DNA from: DATADD01 sp046262355
Lineage (GTDB): Bacteria; Actinomycetota; CADDZG01; WHSQ01
Direction of reading: 5' to 3'
NCBI GenBank assembly: GCA_046262355.1
Contig: JBHEMX010000051.1
Span: 1 to 64,000 of the forward strand
DNA length: 64,000 nucleotides
Position 1 is the first letter of the stretch. Every line of letters begins with the position of its first letter. Positions 26,058 to 33,981 of the stretch are shown here, in pieces. A program made the position numbers and the translations under genes. The notes beneath the pieces are model-generated. The model was not told the origin of the DNA. It was given only the letters and a program-made list of their open reading frames with translations, and did not search any database.

Positions 26058-26219
26058 ATCCTCACCTCATGCGCCAGAATACGGTTCGTAGGCGACCCGC
26101 GACATCCGCAAACCGTTGAGGCGCGTCGCCGGGGATCCCGGCGGACCTGTCGCCACATCACGGTCGCCGGCGCGCGTGATGCATAGTTAGGGCTTCAAGC
26201 GAGACGAGCGGGAGGCATC

Positions 26220-27113
26220 ATGGAGAAGCGAAGGTTGGGTCGCCTCGGTCACATGAGTAGCGTGCTGATCTTCGGAGGAGCCTCTCTGGCCGACGTCGAG
26301 AGGGCCGAGGCAGACAGATCGATCGCGCTGGCGCTCGAGAGCGGCATCAACCACTTCGACACCTCCGACGACTACGGAGACTCCGAGATACATCTCGGCA
26401 GATGGATGCCACGGATCCGCAGCGAGGTCTTTCTCTCCACGAAGACCACGGAACGTGACGCGCCGGACGCCGCTCGAACGATCCGTCGCTCGCTCGAGCG
26501 ACTACAGGTGAACGAGATCGACCTTCTACAGATCCACGCGATCGGGGACCTCGAAGAGCTGGACCGAGTCACGCGCTCGGGAGGAGCCTTGGAGGCCGCG
26601 ATCGCGGCCCGCGACGAAGGACTGGTGAAAGGCATCGGGATCACCGGGCACGGCGTACACGTCACCGCCACCCATCTCGAAGCTCTCAGGCGCTTTCCCT
26701 TCGACACCATCCTTACCCCCTACAGCTGGCGGCTGTGGCAGGAACAGAGCTTCCGCCGCGACTTCGAGGCGCTGTGCGCCGAGGTGCGGACCGCGGACGT
26801 CGGGATGATGCTGATCAAGTACATGGCCCGCAACCTGTGGAGGGACAACGAGGATCCTCGCTACGCCACCTGGTACGAGCCGCTCGAGGAACAGCGTCTG
26901 ATCGATGCCGCCGTGGCCTTCGCGCTCCGGCGCCAAGAGGCAACGGGGATCTGCACCGCGGGCGATGTGCGTCTGCTCCCGAAGGTGATCGAGGCCCGGC
27001 ATCGCGTCGACTCCATGACCATGGCAGACATCGATGCCACCTTGTCGACCGTCGAGGAGCTCGAGTCGCCGTTCGTGCCCTCGGCGGGACGCTCGACGCC
27101 AGAATGGCTGTGA
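26220..27113 (+). CDS. Aldo/keto reductase
   Basis: The 297-residue NADPH-dependent oxidoreductase of the AKR family has INHFDTSDDYGDSEIHLGRWM (Asp and Tyr of the catalytic tetrad), SEVFLSTKTT (lysine), and VNEIDLLQIHAIGDLEEL (His). The C-terminal cofactor region is less typical: QEATGICTAGDVRLLPKVIEA replaces the usual IPG..R. AKRs reduce aldehydes or ketones; the substrate is unknown. ATG at 26220 follows GGGAGGCATC, a good ribosome site. The next gene begins 33 bases downstream. Confidence 0.85.
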   Translation: MEKRRLGRLGHMSSVLIFGGASLADVERAEADRSIALALESGINHFDTSDDYGDSEIHLGRWMPRIRSEVFLSTKTTERDAPDAARTIRRSLERLQVNEIDLLQIHAIGDLEELDRVTRSGGALEAAIAARDEGLVKGIGITGHGVHVTATHLEALRRFPFDTILTPYSWRLWQEQSFRRDFEALCAEVRTADVGMMLIKYMARNLWRDNEDPRYATWYEPLEEQRLIDAAVAFALRRQEATGICTAGDVRLLPKVIEARHRVDSMTMADIDATLSTVEELESPFVPSAGRSTPEWL

Positions 27114-27146
27114 TCGCCTAGGCGACGCGAAGCCTCGGGACCGGCC

Positions 27147-27662
27147 GTGACGCCCTCGGAGCTCAACGAGATGTTCGCCTCGGGGGCGGTTCCGAGGCCG
27201 ATGCCGGACGGGTTCCTGTCGGGTCGCGTCGAGTCCTTCACGATGAACGACGTCGCCGACCCGCTCTTCCGTGGCATCGCGCGCCTCTATATGCCGTGGA
27301 TCGGAAAGACCTTCGACGCAGCTTCGTCGCGCGGCGTGAACGTCCTCGCAAGGTCCGCACAGCTTCCGATGAGGTTGGCGTGGCCGTCGTATCTGCCGCA
27401 GCGGATCCTCGCCGATCGCATCGAGGCCTTTCCCTTCACGATGCGCGTTGCTCCCGGAACGCTCGACCCCGATGTCGAGGTGCTCCAGGTCGACTACGAC
27501 CTCGAAGCCAACCCCAGCTTCATCGTGCGTCGCATCCTCGACGAGTTCGTACAGGTCGACGACACGCTGTACCTCGGCAAGGTGCTGCTGCGGTGGCGCT
27601 CTACGTTCCACCCTCTAGGGTTCGTCTCCCTCGCGACGGCGGGGCAGGAGACCTCCGGTTAG
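27147..27662 (+). CDS. Hypothetical protein (171 aa)
   Basis: GTG at 27147 opens a well-balanced 171-residue frame, 33 bases after the aldo/keto reductase, so likely in its operon. The product has a Pro/Gly-containing N-terminus, a helix with GIARLYMPWIGKTFDAA and a beta-rich C-terminal half. That half contains PDVEVLQVDYDLEANPSFIV and TLYLGKVLLRWRSTFHPLGF, which reads like a small lipocalin/START-like barrel that binds a hydrophobic ligand. I do not recognise the family. No signal peptide or membrane helix. The IS1595-type element inserted about 180 bases beyond its stop. Confidence 0.6.
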   Translation: MTPSELNEMFASGAVPRPMPDGFLSGRVESFTMNDVADPLFRGIARLYMPWIGKTFDAASSRGVNVLARSAQLPMRLAWPSYLPQRILADRIEAFPFTMRVAPGTLDPDVEVLQVDYDLEANPSFIVRRILDEFVQVDDTLYLGKVLLRWRSTFHPLGFVSLATAGQETSG

Positions 27663-27843
27663 CCGCTCGAGCGGAGCGCCGGCAGGTTGGGCGCTGAGGA
27701 CCCCTCGGCTCCGCTCCCAGAGGGACGTCCTCGAGCAGTTGAAAGGTGGACTCGGTGCCCATGGATGGATCAGGGAGACTCGGGGAAGGGAGAACATGTC
27801 GCTTCCACCGGTCCGGTTCCCTCAAGTTGACTAGTAATAAAGA

Positions 27844-27869
27844 GGGAACTATCCCTTTGAGGGCAGTAC
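27844..27869 (+). repeat. Left terminal inverted repeat of the IS1595-type element
   Basis: GGGAACTATCCC followed by TTTGAGGGCAGTAC; it matches the right end at 24 of 26 positions. TTGACT at 27827-27832 lies just outside and could help to form a promoter reading into the element. Confidence 0.85.
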
Positions 27870-27943
27870 GGGATCTTCGAACGACAGCCGCGTAATATGG
27901 GGGGGTGGTGTTGGACTGTTGGGGTGTGGTACCGTCGTCAATC

Positions 27944-28339
27944 ATGGAGATTGAGGAAGCCCTTCGGGCGGCACAGGCAGAGTTAGCAAAAGCCCAAGAA
28001 GCTGTAGAGCGCATCCCCGCTCTCGAAGCTGAGGTCAAGGGACTCCGGCTGGCGTTGGCTCGGAATGGCGGGCCAGCGTTCGACTGGTCCCCCGATCACG
28101 ATGAACCGACATCGCCGATAGAGGCGTGGGATTCGATGTCGCGAGGAAAAGCGATCTTGCGACTGTTGGGAGATACAGAAGAACCGATGTCCCCCGCCGA
28201 TATCTCAGATCAATTAGCCAAGCTGGGGCGGCCGAACGACTCGCCTCACTACGTCTCCGCCGTTCTTTCTCGGCTCAAGAAGACGGGAAAGGTCAAATCG
28301 GGAGGTTACGGAAAGTGGAAGGTGGTGGTCGGTGAGTAG
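27944..28339 (+). CDS. Coiled-coil winged-helix protein (transposon passenger)
   Basis: ATG at 27944 opens a 131-residue protein. Residues 1-40 form a heptad-rich coiled coil (MEIEEALRAAQAELAKAQEA and ALEAEVKGLRLAL). After an acidic linker, residues 65-131 form a winged helix, SRGKAILRLLGDTEEPMSPA then HYVSAVLSRLKKTGKVKSGG, ending in GKWKV. It resembles HARE-HTH-type domains, which accompany restriction-modification proteins. An upstream GTG at 27905 would add 13 residues. It is the first gene inside the left repeat and could be a DNA-binding regulator or targeting factor for the methyltransferase-nuclease. Confidence 0.6.
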   Translation: MEIEEALRAAQAELAKAQEAVERIPALEAEVKGLRLALARNGGPAFDWSPDHDEPTSPIEAWDSMSRGKAILRLLGDTEEPMSPADISDQLAKLGRPNDSPHYVSAVLSRLKKTGKVKSGGYGKWKVVVGE

Positions 28340-28392
28340 GCCGGGGACCGCGCTGCAAGTGCTCCTTGCGTAGGTCCGTGACTGTGTCCTCG

Positions 28393-28459
28393 GGGGCGGC
28401 TGCTTCTGGGGGGTGTTTTCCTCGCTTGTTCCAGCAAGCGAACCCCCCAGAGGCGGCCC
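28393..28459. other. Large two-stem hairpin within the transposon
   Basis: CTTCTGGGGGGT (28403-28414) pairs with ACCCCCCAGAGG (28442-28453), and inside it CGCTTG (28423-28428) pairs with CAAGCG (28435-28440). The result is a bipartite hairpin of about 50 bases. It lies 60 bases after the winged-helix gene, so it may terminate that transcript. It lacks a U-run, so a structured RNA or recombination-related fold is also possible. Between 28340 and 28559 there is no gene. Confidence 0.6.
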
Positions 28460-28559
28460 ATACCGTATGACGCTTACATTCTAAGGCAAGTGGTCGCGAG
28501 TAGCAACCAATCCCCCCTCTAGTTAAGCGGCTGCTTTACAGCCAGAAAGGATCTCTTCT

Positions 28560-28742
28560 TTGAGCGGCACCTTCTACACATACGAAGACAGGAGTGGTTA
28601 CTACCGTTGGTATTTGAAGGACACAAACGGTAGGAAGATTGCTGATTCGGGCGAGGGGTACGCATCCCGCTACAACTGCGAGCGGGCCGTGCGGAACGTC
28701 ATATCGACCTGCCGCGGAAACGTTCAGGTGGTCAACGGCTAG
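28560..28742 (+). CDS. YegP/DUF1508-like small protein
   Basis: The 60-residue product reads as one DUF1508 (YegP) unit: FYTYEDRSGYYRWYLKDTNG, then RKIADSGEGYASRYNCERAV and RNVIST. YegP proteins are small and widespread, with no settled function. TTG at 28560 is the only start in frame and has GAAAGGAT about eight bases upstream. The gene ends exactly where the convergent zinc-ribbon gene ends, with no base between them. Confidence 0.65.
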   Translation: MSGTFYTYEDRSGYYRWYLKDTNGRKIADSGEGYASRYNCERAVRNVISTCRGNVQVVNG

Positions 28743-28943
28743 TTAGGTGGAGGTCTTTTGTAGCCCCAGGCCACAGGAGGCACAGACGACATCGACCGTG
28801 AATAGCGGGCGGTTCAGTTCGCCCGCTATTCCGGTCAGTCGTTCTGAGTAGATGTCACCCTCGACAAGTTCCCCCTTGCAGTCCATGCAACGAAACCCCC
28901 AGGGCCACTCTGTGTCATGAACAACATGGTGCTGACTAATCAT
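28743..28943 (-). CDS. Zinc-ribbon small protein (transposon passenger)
   Basis: The 66-residue product has two CxxC knuckles, FRCMDCKGEL near residue 20 and VVCASCGLGL near the end, separated by about 35 residues, so it should bind one zinc ion. The middle carries EGDIYSERLTGIAGELNRP. ATG at 28943 has GAGGAGAG upstream. It is divergent from the 58-residue charged protein gene, 26 bases apart, and convergent with the YegP-like gene. Function unknown; a nucleic-acid-binding accessory is plausible. Confidence 0.6.
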   Translation of the reverse strand: MISQHHVVHDTEWPWGFRCMDCKGELVEGDIYSERLTGIAGELNRPLFTVDVVCASCGLGLQKTST

Positions 28944-28969
28944 GCTCTCTCCTCACTCGGAGGACTAAT

Positions 28970-29146
28970 ATGGACGATATGCCGAAACAATCAGACGACC
29001 TAAGCAGAGAAGACGAGCCCTCTCAGAAGACTGAGAAGGGCCTAGAGATTCCCGTCCCAAAGCGAGAGGCTTTTGAGCGGTTCCTTGAAGGGGTCAAGAA
29101 GAAATCCCCGACGAAACCGACAAAATCTCCGCCGAAGGCGACTTAG
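28970..29146 (+). CDS. Charged 58-aa protein (transposon passenger)
   Basis: ATG at 28970 with CGGAGG six bases upstream opens a frame of 58 residues: MDDMPKQSDDLSREDEPSQK, then IPVPKREAFERFLEGVKKK and a Lys/Pro/Thr tail. The N-terminal half is acidic and likely disordered, the middle forms one helix, the C-terminus is basic. Its stop overlaps the 3' end of the convergent methyltransferase gene by four bases. Role unknown. Confidence 0.6.
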   Translation: MDDMPKQSDDLSREDEPSQKTEKGLEIPVPKREAFERFLEGVKKKSPTKPTKSPPKAT

Positions 29147-30516
29147 CCTCCGTCTCGGTCGCTCTCGACAAGCTGTTCCACTGAAGGGCGGGCATCGGAA
29201 GGGCGAGCCTTTGGTAACGGAACATCGGCAACAAGCTGACCCGAAGCGGCTGGCGTCACCAGGTCCGAGGTGTCTTTCAGCAGGTCCGCTACTTCGACAA
29301 GTTCAATCTCTAGATTCTCTGCCGACTTAACTCGGGCCGCTTCTTCGTAGGCACCCTTCGTAAAGCTGAACGCCACGATGTAGCCTTTTGTACGTTTCTC
29401 TCGTTTGATGGCTGTCTCGAAGTTGTCTACGATGTTGCGGCCGACGCGCTCCGACTGTTTGACCTGGATCGGTTCATGGAGCATGAAGGAATAGCCGTCT
29501 ATTCCCATATCGCCAGACTTCCTACTGGAATGAGTGCCGTTGAATCGCTGAACCACCCAGTTCTGAAACTCGAAGGGTTTGAGAGATCTCAATTGTTCCT
29601 CAGTGACCGGCATCCCGACCAACTTGATGTCCTTGCTGAGAACCCCGGCCTTTTGAAGCCGCCGCTTCATCAATTCCACGGCCGTGGGACTAATGTCTAT
29701 CCCAACCCATTGACGCCCGAGCCGCTGAGCCGCAACAAGTGTTGTGCCGCATCCGCAGAATGGATCGAGTACAATTTCCCCTGAGCGGCTTCCGGCCGCG
29801 ATGATGCGTTCAAGCAACCGTTCTGGCTTCTGCGTCGGATAGCCACGCCGTTCCGGATCCTTTTGATGAAGGTGGCTGATACCTAGCCACACATCAGCCG
29901 GTAGAGCAGGGTCGTCATCGTAATACTTGTAAACCTTGCCTCCCGATGTGATCGACCGGAAGACTCGCCCGTCCTTATCGACTTCCTTCTTCAAATTGTT
30001 CCACTTCGCAAGTTCCTGACCACACTCCTGACACTGATTTCTCGGAACAGAGACGGCTTCGGCGTTAAAGGTCCAATTCGGTCCCTTGCTGTACCAGAAG
30101 ATTGTGTCGTGCTTTCGGGGATAAAAGTTGGTTGATCGGCCACCGCTGCCGTAATGCCAAACAATTTCATTTCGAAAGCGGTTATCCCCGAATATGTCAT
30201 CCATCATCACCTTGAGATAATGGCTTGCGTGCCAGTCGCAGTGCAGATACAGCGACCCGGTGCGCTTCAAGACACGGTGCATCTCCATGACGCGCTCGCG
30301 CATCCAGTCAATATAGACGTAGATTCCGCCCTCCCACCGATCCTCGAATGAACGAATCTCCGCTTCATCTCCCCAGATAACCTCGTAATGGCGATTTGAG
30401 AAGAACGGTGGGTCTAGGTAGATAAGGTCGATGCATTCAGCCGGAAACTGAGCGAGCCGCTCTAGGTTGTCGTCCCGGTAAATGATGCCGGTTTCGAGAT
30501 AGCTGACAGGTGGCAC
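29143..30516 (-). CDS. DNA methyltransferase fused to a Mrr-like nuclease domain
   Basis: The 457-residue product has an N-terminal amino-methyltransferase of the beta order. The catalytic motif is IDLIYLDPPFFSNRHY, target-recognition residues lie in the middle (with a CxxC in NQCQECGQEL), and YPTQKPERLLERII and the AdoMet-binding motif EIVLDPFCGCGTTLVAA come near residue 265. After residue 310 comes a PD-(D/E)xK-type domain like Mrr: FEFQNWVVQRFNG, RKSGDMGIDGYSF and PIQVKQSERVGR. This single chain could modify and cleave DNA. GTG at 30516 begins five bases after the transposase stop, so the two are co-expressed. Target sequence unknown. Confidence 0.85.
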   Translation of the reverse strand: MPPVSYLETGIIYRDDNLERLAQFPAECIDLIYLDPPFFSNRHYEVIWGDEAEIRSFEDRWEGGIYVYIDWMRERVMEMHRVLKRTGSLYLHCDWHASHYLKVMMDDIFGDNRFRNEIVWHYGSGGRSTNFYPRKHDTIFWYSKGPNWTFNAEAVSVPRNQCQECGQELAKWNNLKKEVDKDGRVFRSITSGGKVYKYYDDDPALPADVWLGISHLHQKDPERRGYPTQKPERLLERIIAAGSRSGEIVLDPFCGCGTTLVAAQRLGRQWVGIDISPTAVELMKRRLQKAGVLSKDIKLVGMPVTEEQLRSLKPFEFQNWVVQRFNGTHSSRKSGDMGIDGYSFMLHEPIQVKQSERVGRNIVDNFETAIKREKRTKGYIVAFSFTKGAYEEAARVKSAENLEIELVEVADLLKDTSDLVTPAASGQLVADVPLPKARPSDARPSVEQLVESDRDGG

Positions 30517-30520
30517 CTGT

Positions 30521-31480
30521 TTACTGTCCCGGCGTCTTCTCGATCCGATCCACGAAGGCATTGAACATGCCGCGTCCGCCAACGTCGCGGTTGTTGTAGC
30601 GGAAGGCGTACTCGTCTAAGTACGACTGAAGGTGCTTGGTCGAAACTGAGTGGTAGGTGCCACCGATGCCGCGCTTCAGCAATGAGAAGAAGCCCTCAAT
30701 GGTGTTCGTGTGAACATCTCCGCTCACCCAAACCTTCTGGGAATGCGGGATGCGGTGGTGCTGGTAGCCCATCTTGGTTAGGTCGCCGTAGGCGCGGTAG
30801 TCGTCGGTGTAGACGATGGACTCGGGAAGCACCTTTGTCTCCACGTTGGGAAGCAGCGCCGGTCCACCAGTGCCACCGACGACCTTTGCTGACACCTTCC
30901 CGGCCTGTCCTTGACGCGACCGCTGAGCCATTCCTAGGACGGGGGTCTTGTCGGTTCCGCGTCCAGCTTGAACACCACGCGCCCTGCTACGTCCAGCGGA
31001 ACGCCACTTGGCCTGACCACCGACGTAAGCTTCATCAATCTCGACAGCCCCATCGAAAAGCCCATCGTCCTGAGCGAGCAGGGAGCGAATCTTGTTGAAC
31101 ATGCGCCACGCGGTCTTGTAAGTGACACCAAGCTCCCGCTCTAGCTGCTTAGCGGATATGCCGCATCGAGTGCTGGCCATGAGGTAGATGCCGTAGAACC
31201 AGAGCTTCAGAGACGTAGCGGAACCCTCGAAGATCGTTCCCTTGAGTGGGTGTTCGTGGTGGCCGCAGTACTGACAGGCATATGAGGGACGTTTGGCCTC
31301 GCGATGGTGCTTAGTGACCTTCTTGCAGGTTGGGCAGTAGATGCCGTCCGGGTACAGCGTCGCGACGAGGTAATCGAGGCACGCAGCGTCGTCGGGGAAC
31401 TCCTGGTCGAACTCGAAGATCGTGTAGCGAGACTCCGAGGCGGTCGACCTTCTCGGGGCGTTGCGGTTGGCTTTGGACAT
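30521..31480 (-). CDS. IS1595-family transposase
   Basis: The 319-residue transposase is apparently intact. The N-terminal zinc ribbon (YCPTCKKVTKHHRE, then YACQYCGHHEHPLKG) is followed by the helix-turn-helix-like region CGISAKQLERELGVTYKTAW. The DDE/N catalytic core follows: first Asp in AVEIDEAYVGG, second in IVYTDDYRAYGDL, and HTNTIEGFFSLLKRGIGGTYH. The end HLQSYLDEYAFRYNNRD is the usual family C-terminus. ATG at 31480 lies 23 bases inside the right inverted repeat. No strong ribosome site is present, suggesting low expression. Confidence 0.9.
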   Translation of the reverse strand: MSKANRNAPRRSTASESRYTIFEFDQEFPDDAACLDYLVATLYPDGIYCPTCKKVTKHHREAKRPSYACQYCGHHEHPLKGTIFEGSATSLKLWFYGIYLMASTRCGISAKQLERELGVTYKTAWRMFNKIRSLLAQDDGLFDGAVEIDEAYVGGQAKWRSAGRSRARGVQAGRGTDKTPVLGMAQRSRQGQAGKVSAKVVGGTGGPALLPNVETKVLPESIVYTDDYRAYGDLTKMGYQHHRIPHSQKVWVSGDVHTNTIEGFFSLLKRGIGGTYHSVSTKHLQSYLDEYAFRYNNRDVGGRGMFNAFVDRIEKTPGQ

Positions 31481-31502
31481 GCCATAAGGGTAGCAGATGG
31501 CA

Positions 31503-31528
31503 GTACTGCCGTCAAGGGGATAGTTCCC
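31503..31528 (-). repeat. Right terminal inverted repeat of the IS1595-type element
   Basis: On the minus strand it reads GGGAACTATCCC then CTTGACGGCAGTAC, matching the left repeat except at two positions. Just outside lies AATAGAACTAGTTA; the left flank has ACTAGTAATAAAGA in the corresponding place. Confidence 0.85.
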
Positions 31529-31603
31529 AATAGAACTAGTTACTCTTCCGGGGCGGACGTCCAGCTAGGCGGCTGGGGGCGCTCTCAGCTCGGGGGGTAA
31601 TAC

Positions 31604-33127
31604 ATGAGTTCCTTCTTCATGCCCGATCGGCGTCGGGCTCTCGTCGCGGTTCCCGTACTCACGATCGCGTTGTTGTCATGGCAAGGCGTTGCCTTAGCCG
31701 AAGAACCTTCGGTCGCGCCCGATGTCGTTGACACAGTCGGCGCGGAGGTCCAGACGGTTCCGGAACCCGAGGGTGCTGACTCGGTCTCGGTCCCAGAAGA
31801 CGCCGCATCCGAGGCCGCCGCCGGAAGCGGCGCAGTCGTCCCGGAGGCGGCCGGTGCTCTGGACCCGACCGAGCCATCCGAAAGCGCGGAGCAAGCCGCC
31901 GCTCCGGTGACAGAGACGCTGGGGTCGCAAGAGGCGGCGAGCGACGAAGCCGCTGCGCCGGTCCAGGAGGCCGCCGAAGAGACCGCGCGCGTCGCCACCG
32001 ATACGATCGCTGCCGCCGAAGAGACCGTCAAGGTCGCGAGCGATGCCATCCAAGAGACCTCCGACGAGGCAACAGGGACCGCGGTCGCGGCCGGTACCAC
32101 CGAAGAGGCCGCGCGGGTTGCGAGCCATGCGACCGATGCTGCCGCAGAGACCGTCAGGGCCGCGAGCGATGCGACCGATGCCGCCGAAGAGACCGTCAAG
32201 GTCGCGAGCGATGCCATCCAAGAGACCTCCGACGAGGCAACAGGGACCGCGGGCGCGGCCGGCGACACGCTCGGCAGTTCCGTGCCGGAGGCGTCGGATG
32301 TGGAGCATCGCATCGCCGACGAGACGGTGGAGGTGATCGCCACGGTCGAGCGCTCGGCCGGCGAGGCCGCCCCACCCGTGGGCGCGACCGTCGAGCCAAC
32401 GGTCCGAGGCACGGCCACATCGCCGACGCAGCCGGCCGCGGACCACTTGGCTTCCGTACGCAGCGCGTCGGGGGCCGAGTATGCGGGCGCGCCGACGAGC
32501 GAGGTGGCGCAGGCCGTGAGCGATGGGGCAGGAGGCAACTCGCCTGCCCCGATGCAGGAAGTGCCCCTGCCGAACGAGACCGCCCACACGTCCATGCTCG
32601 GTTCATCCGTGCAGGCCGAGATGTATCTCTCGGCGTGGCTCACCCCCTCCGGCATGGAGGAGCTCGACCCGATCCGGTCCGGCGTAGAGGAGCTCGACCC
32701 GATCCGGTCCGGGGTCGAGGACGGCAGCGCTGCTCCGTGGGTAACGGGTGGATCGGTGGGGCCGGCGGACTCGAGCTCCGGCGGCTCCTCGAGCGTGGCG
32801 GCCGCGGCGACGCAGTCGGGGCTCTCAGAGCCAACCGGCTCGGGTTCGACGACGTCCACGGGACGCGACGCCGGTACCACGCAGACCGCCGCGGCGTTCG
32901 TCCGACGGGACCTATTGGAACCGGTACGGATGCTCGTCCCCGAGGCTCAGATGGCGCCGGCGACCGCCGGCACCGACGAGCTCCAGGATCCCTTCTTCGG
33001 GTGGTCGCCTGGGTGGCTTCCGTTCACCGGAGCCGTGCTGCTGGTGCCGCTGCTGGGCGCCGCGTTGCTTCTCATGTCGAGCGGAGGAGTCCTGCAGCGG
33101 TTCGGGAGGCGCGTGCAGCTTGGCTGA
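31604..33127 (+). CDS. LPXTG cell-wall protein with low-complexity Ala/Glu/Thr repeats
   Basis: The 507-residue product has a signal peptide (RRRALVAVPVLTIALLSWQG, cleaved near VALA-EE) and a long Ala/Glu/Thr/Val-rich region that resembles LEA-like amphipathic repeats. It ends with a sorting signal: the motif LPFTG (about residue 476), a membrane helix and the basic tail FGRRVQLG. A sortase should link it to the wall; none is encoded here. DNA of the middle is repetitive (74-bp perfect duplication, and EELDPIRSGV twice in a row). ATG at 31604 follows TCGGGGGGTAATAC. It overlaps the next gene, a predicted membrane partner. Confidence 0.75.
   Translation: MSSFFMPDRRRALVAVPVLTIALLSWQGVALAEEPSVAPDVVDTVGAEVQTVPEPEGADSVSVPEDAASEAAAGSGAVVPEAAGALDPTEPSESAEQAAAPVTETLGSQEAASDEAAAPVQEAAEETARVATDTIAAAEETVKVASDAIQETSDEATGTAVAAGTTEEAARVASHATDAAAETVRAASDATDAAEETVKVASDAIQETSDEATGTAGAAGDTLGSSVPEASDVEHRIADETVEVIATVERSAGEAAPPVGATVEPTVRGTATSPTQPAADHLASVRSASGAEYAGAPTSEVAQAVSDGAGGNSPAPMQEVPLPNETAHTSMLGSSVQAEMYLSAWLTPSGMEELDPIRSGVEELDPIRSGVEDGSAAPWVTGGSVGPADSSSGGSSSVAAAATQSGLSEPTGSGSTTSTGRDAGTTQTAAAFVRRDLLEPVRMLVPEAQMAPATAGTDELQDPFFGWSPGWLPFTGAVLLVPLLGAALLLMSSGGVLQRFGRRVQLG
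32011..32084 (+). repeat. 74-bp direct repeat, copy 1 (inside the LPXTG gene)
   Basis: The 74 bases starting TGCCGCCGAAGAG and ending GGGACCGCGG recur without change 168 bases downstream (32179-32252). The spacing is 56 codons, so the protein repeats in frame. Confidence 0.85.
32179..32252 (+). repeat. 74-bp direct repeat, copy 2 (inside the LPXTG gene)
   Basis: Second perfect copy of the 32011-32084 sequence; it encodes AAEETVKVASDAIQETSDEA again. Recent duplication or gene conversion keeps the DNA identical. Confidence 0.85.
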
Positions 33128-33929
33128 AGCGCCCCAGATGAAGAAGGACAGCGAGGTGCCGGCGCCAGAGGAAGCGCCGGGCGTTGCGGAGCAAGCCTTC
33201 GAGCAGGCGCTAAGACGGGTTGAGGAGATGCGCCGAGCCCTGGACCAGGGTTCACCCTCCCCGGCCGAGGCCGGCGGCGGCGGGCGGTCCGCAGGCCGGG
33301 TGCTGTTCCGAGCGGGCGCATCGTTGGCGTTGCTGGTGGCGCTCGGACTTGCCGCCAAGACGGCGACCGGGGGAGCGGGTCCCGACGGCGGCCCGCAGAG
33401 GGCGTCTGCCTCGGCGCACGCCTCCGAGCGAGCGGCCGGCGCTACGCCCGCGGCGCCCACGGTCACGCACTCCAGAGCCCCCGGAGACAAGGGGAAGGTT
33501 GAAACAGCCGCTGCGATGAGCCGCCACGTCAACGAGGCCGGCGGCTACAGCTTCCTGTATCCGAGGGGATGGAAGCTCGAGCGCGCGGGCGAGGTCTCCA
33601 GGGTGCGAAGCCCCGGGGGACACCTGATCGTGTCGTTCGGCTTGGGGCCCGTCGGACTTCCCGCGAGCTACGACGGGTTCGCCTCCCTGCTCGTCGACTC
33701 ATATCAAGAGGTGCGCCTCGCGGAGGTCACTCCGACCTACGTCGGTCGCCACAGATCGCTCTCCGTCCGAGGCTCCGCCGTCGATGGCACCGGCCGCCCG
33801 TTGAGCTTTCGCGCCATGCTCGTCGAACGGGGTGATCAGCGCTCGATCGGAGCCTTCGCCGCGAGCGACTCTGGCAACCTAGATGCCCGGGTGCATGCGG
33901 TCCTGCGCTCTCTGCGAGGGGGCGTTTAA
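33120..33929 (+). CDS. Single-pass membrane protein with PsbP/LpqN-like outer domain
   Basis: TTG at 33120 overlaps the stop of the LPXTG gene and has GGGAGG upstream; the ATG at 33138 is an alternative. The product (269 residues) has a charged cytoplasmic helix (AFEQALRRVEEMRRALDQG), one membrane helix near residue 75 (VLFRAGASLALLVALGLAAK) and a Ser/Ala/Pro linker. Its outer domain starts GGYSFLYPRGWKLERAG and has a beta pattern like PsbP/LpqN/DUF1795 proteins. Translation coupling suggests that it works with the wall-anchored protein. Function unknown. Confidence 0.65.
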   Translation: MAEAPQMKKDSEVPAPEEAPGVAEQAFEQALRRVEEMRRALDQGSPSPAEAGGGGRSAGRVLFRAGASLALLVALGLAAKTATGGAGPDGGPQRASASAHASERAAGATPAAPTVTHSRAPGDKGKVETAAAMSRHVNEAGGYSFLYPRGWKLERAGEVSRVRSPGGHLIVSFGLGPVGLPASYDGFASLLVDSYQEVRLAEVTPTYVGRHRSLSVRGSAVDGTGRPLSFRAMLVERGDQRSIGAFAASDSGNLDARVHAVLRSLRGGV

Positions 33930-33981
33930 GCAGGGTCGCCCTCGAGGTCAAGGCGCGAGCCCCTGATCAGAACCCGGGGCC

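Larger units (their letters stand above)
27844..31528. mobile_element. IS1595-family transposon with passenger genes (about 3.7 kb)
   Basis: The element is bounded by 26-bp inverted repeats that match at 24 positions and begin GGGAACTATCCC. It encodes an IS1595-type transposase at the right end and five further small or large genes: a coiled-coil winged-helix protein, a YegP-like protein, a zinc ribbon, a charged 58-residue protein, and a DNA methyltransferase-nuclease fusion coupled to the transposase. Its base composition is clearly less GC-rich than the flanks. Both flanks contain ACTAGT; ACTAGTAA and ACTAGTTA six bases outside the repeats could be diverged 8-bp target duplications, but this is not certain. 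No host gene appears disrupted. Confidence 0.85.

Noticed and set aside
27830..31545. Firm target-site duplication of the transposon
   Set aside because: ACTAGTAA/ACTAGTTA lie six bases outside the repeats and differ at one base; adjacent 8-mers match less well, so no duplication is asserted.
31585..32880. Long minus-strand frame, Ser/Ala/Thr/Val-rich, opposite the LPXTG gene
   Set aside because: It is the complement of the repeat region. It has no start signal or recognisable motif, whereas the plus strand has a signal peptide and sorting motif.
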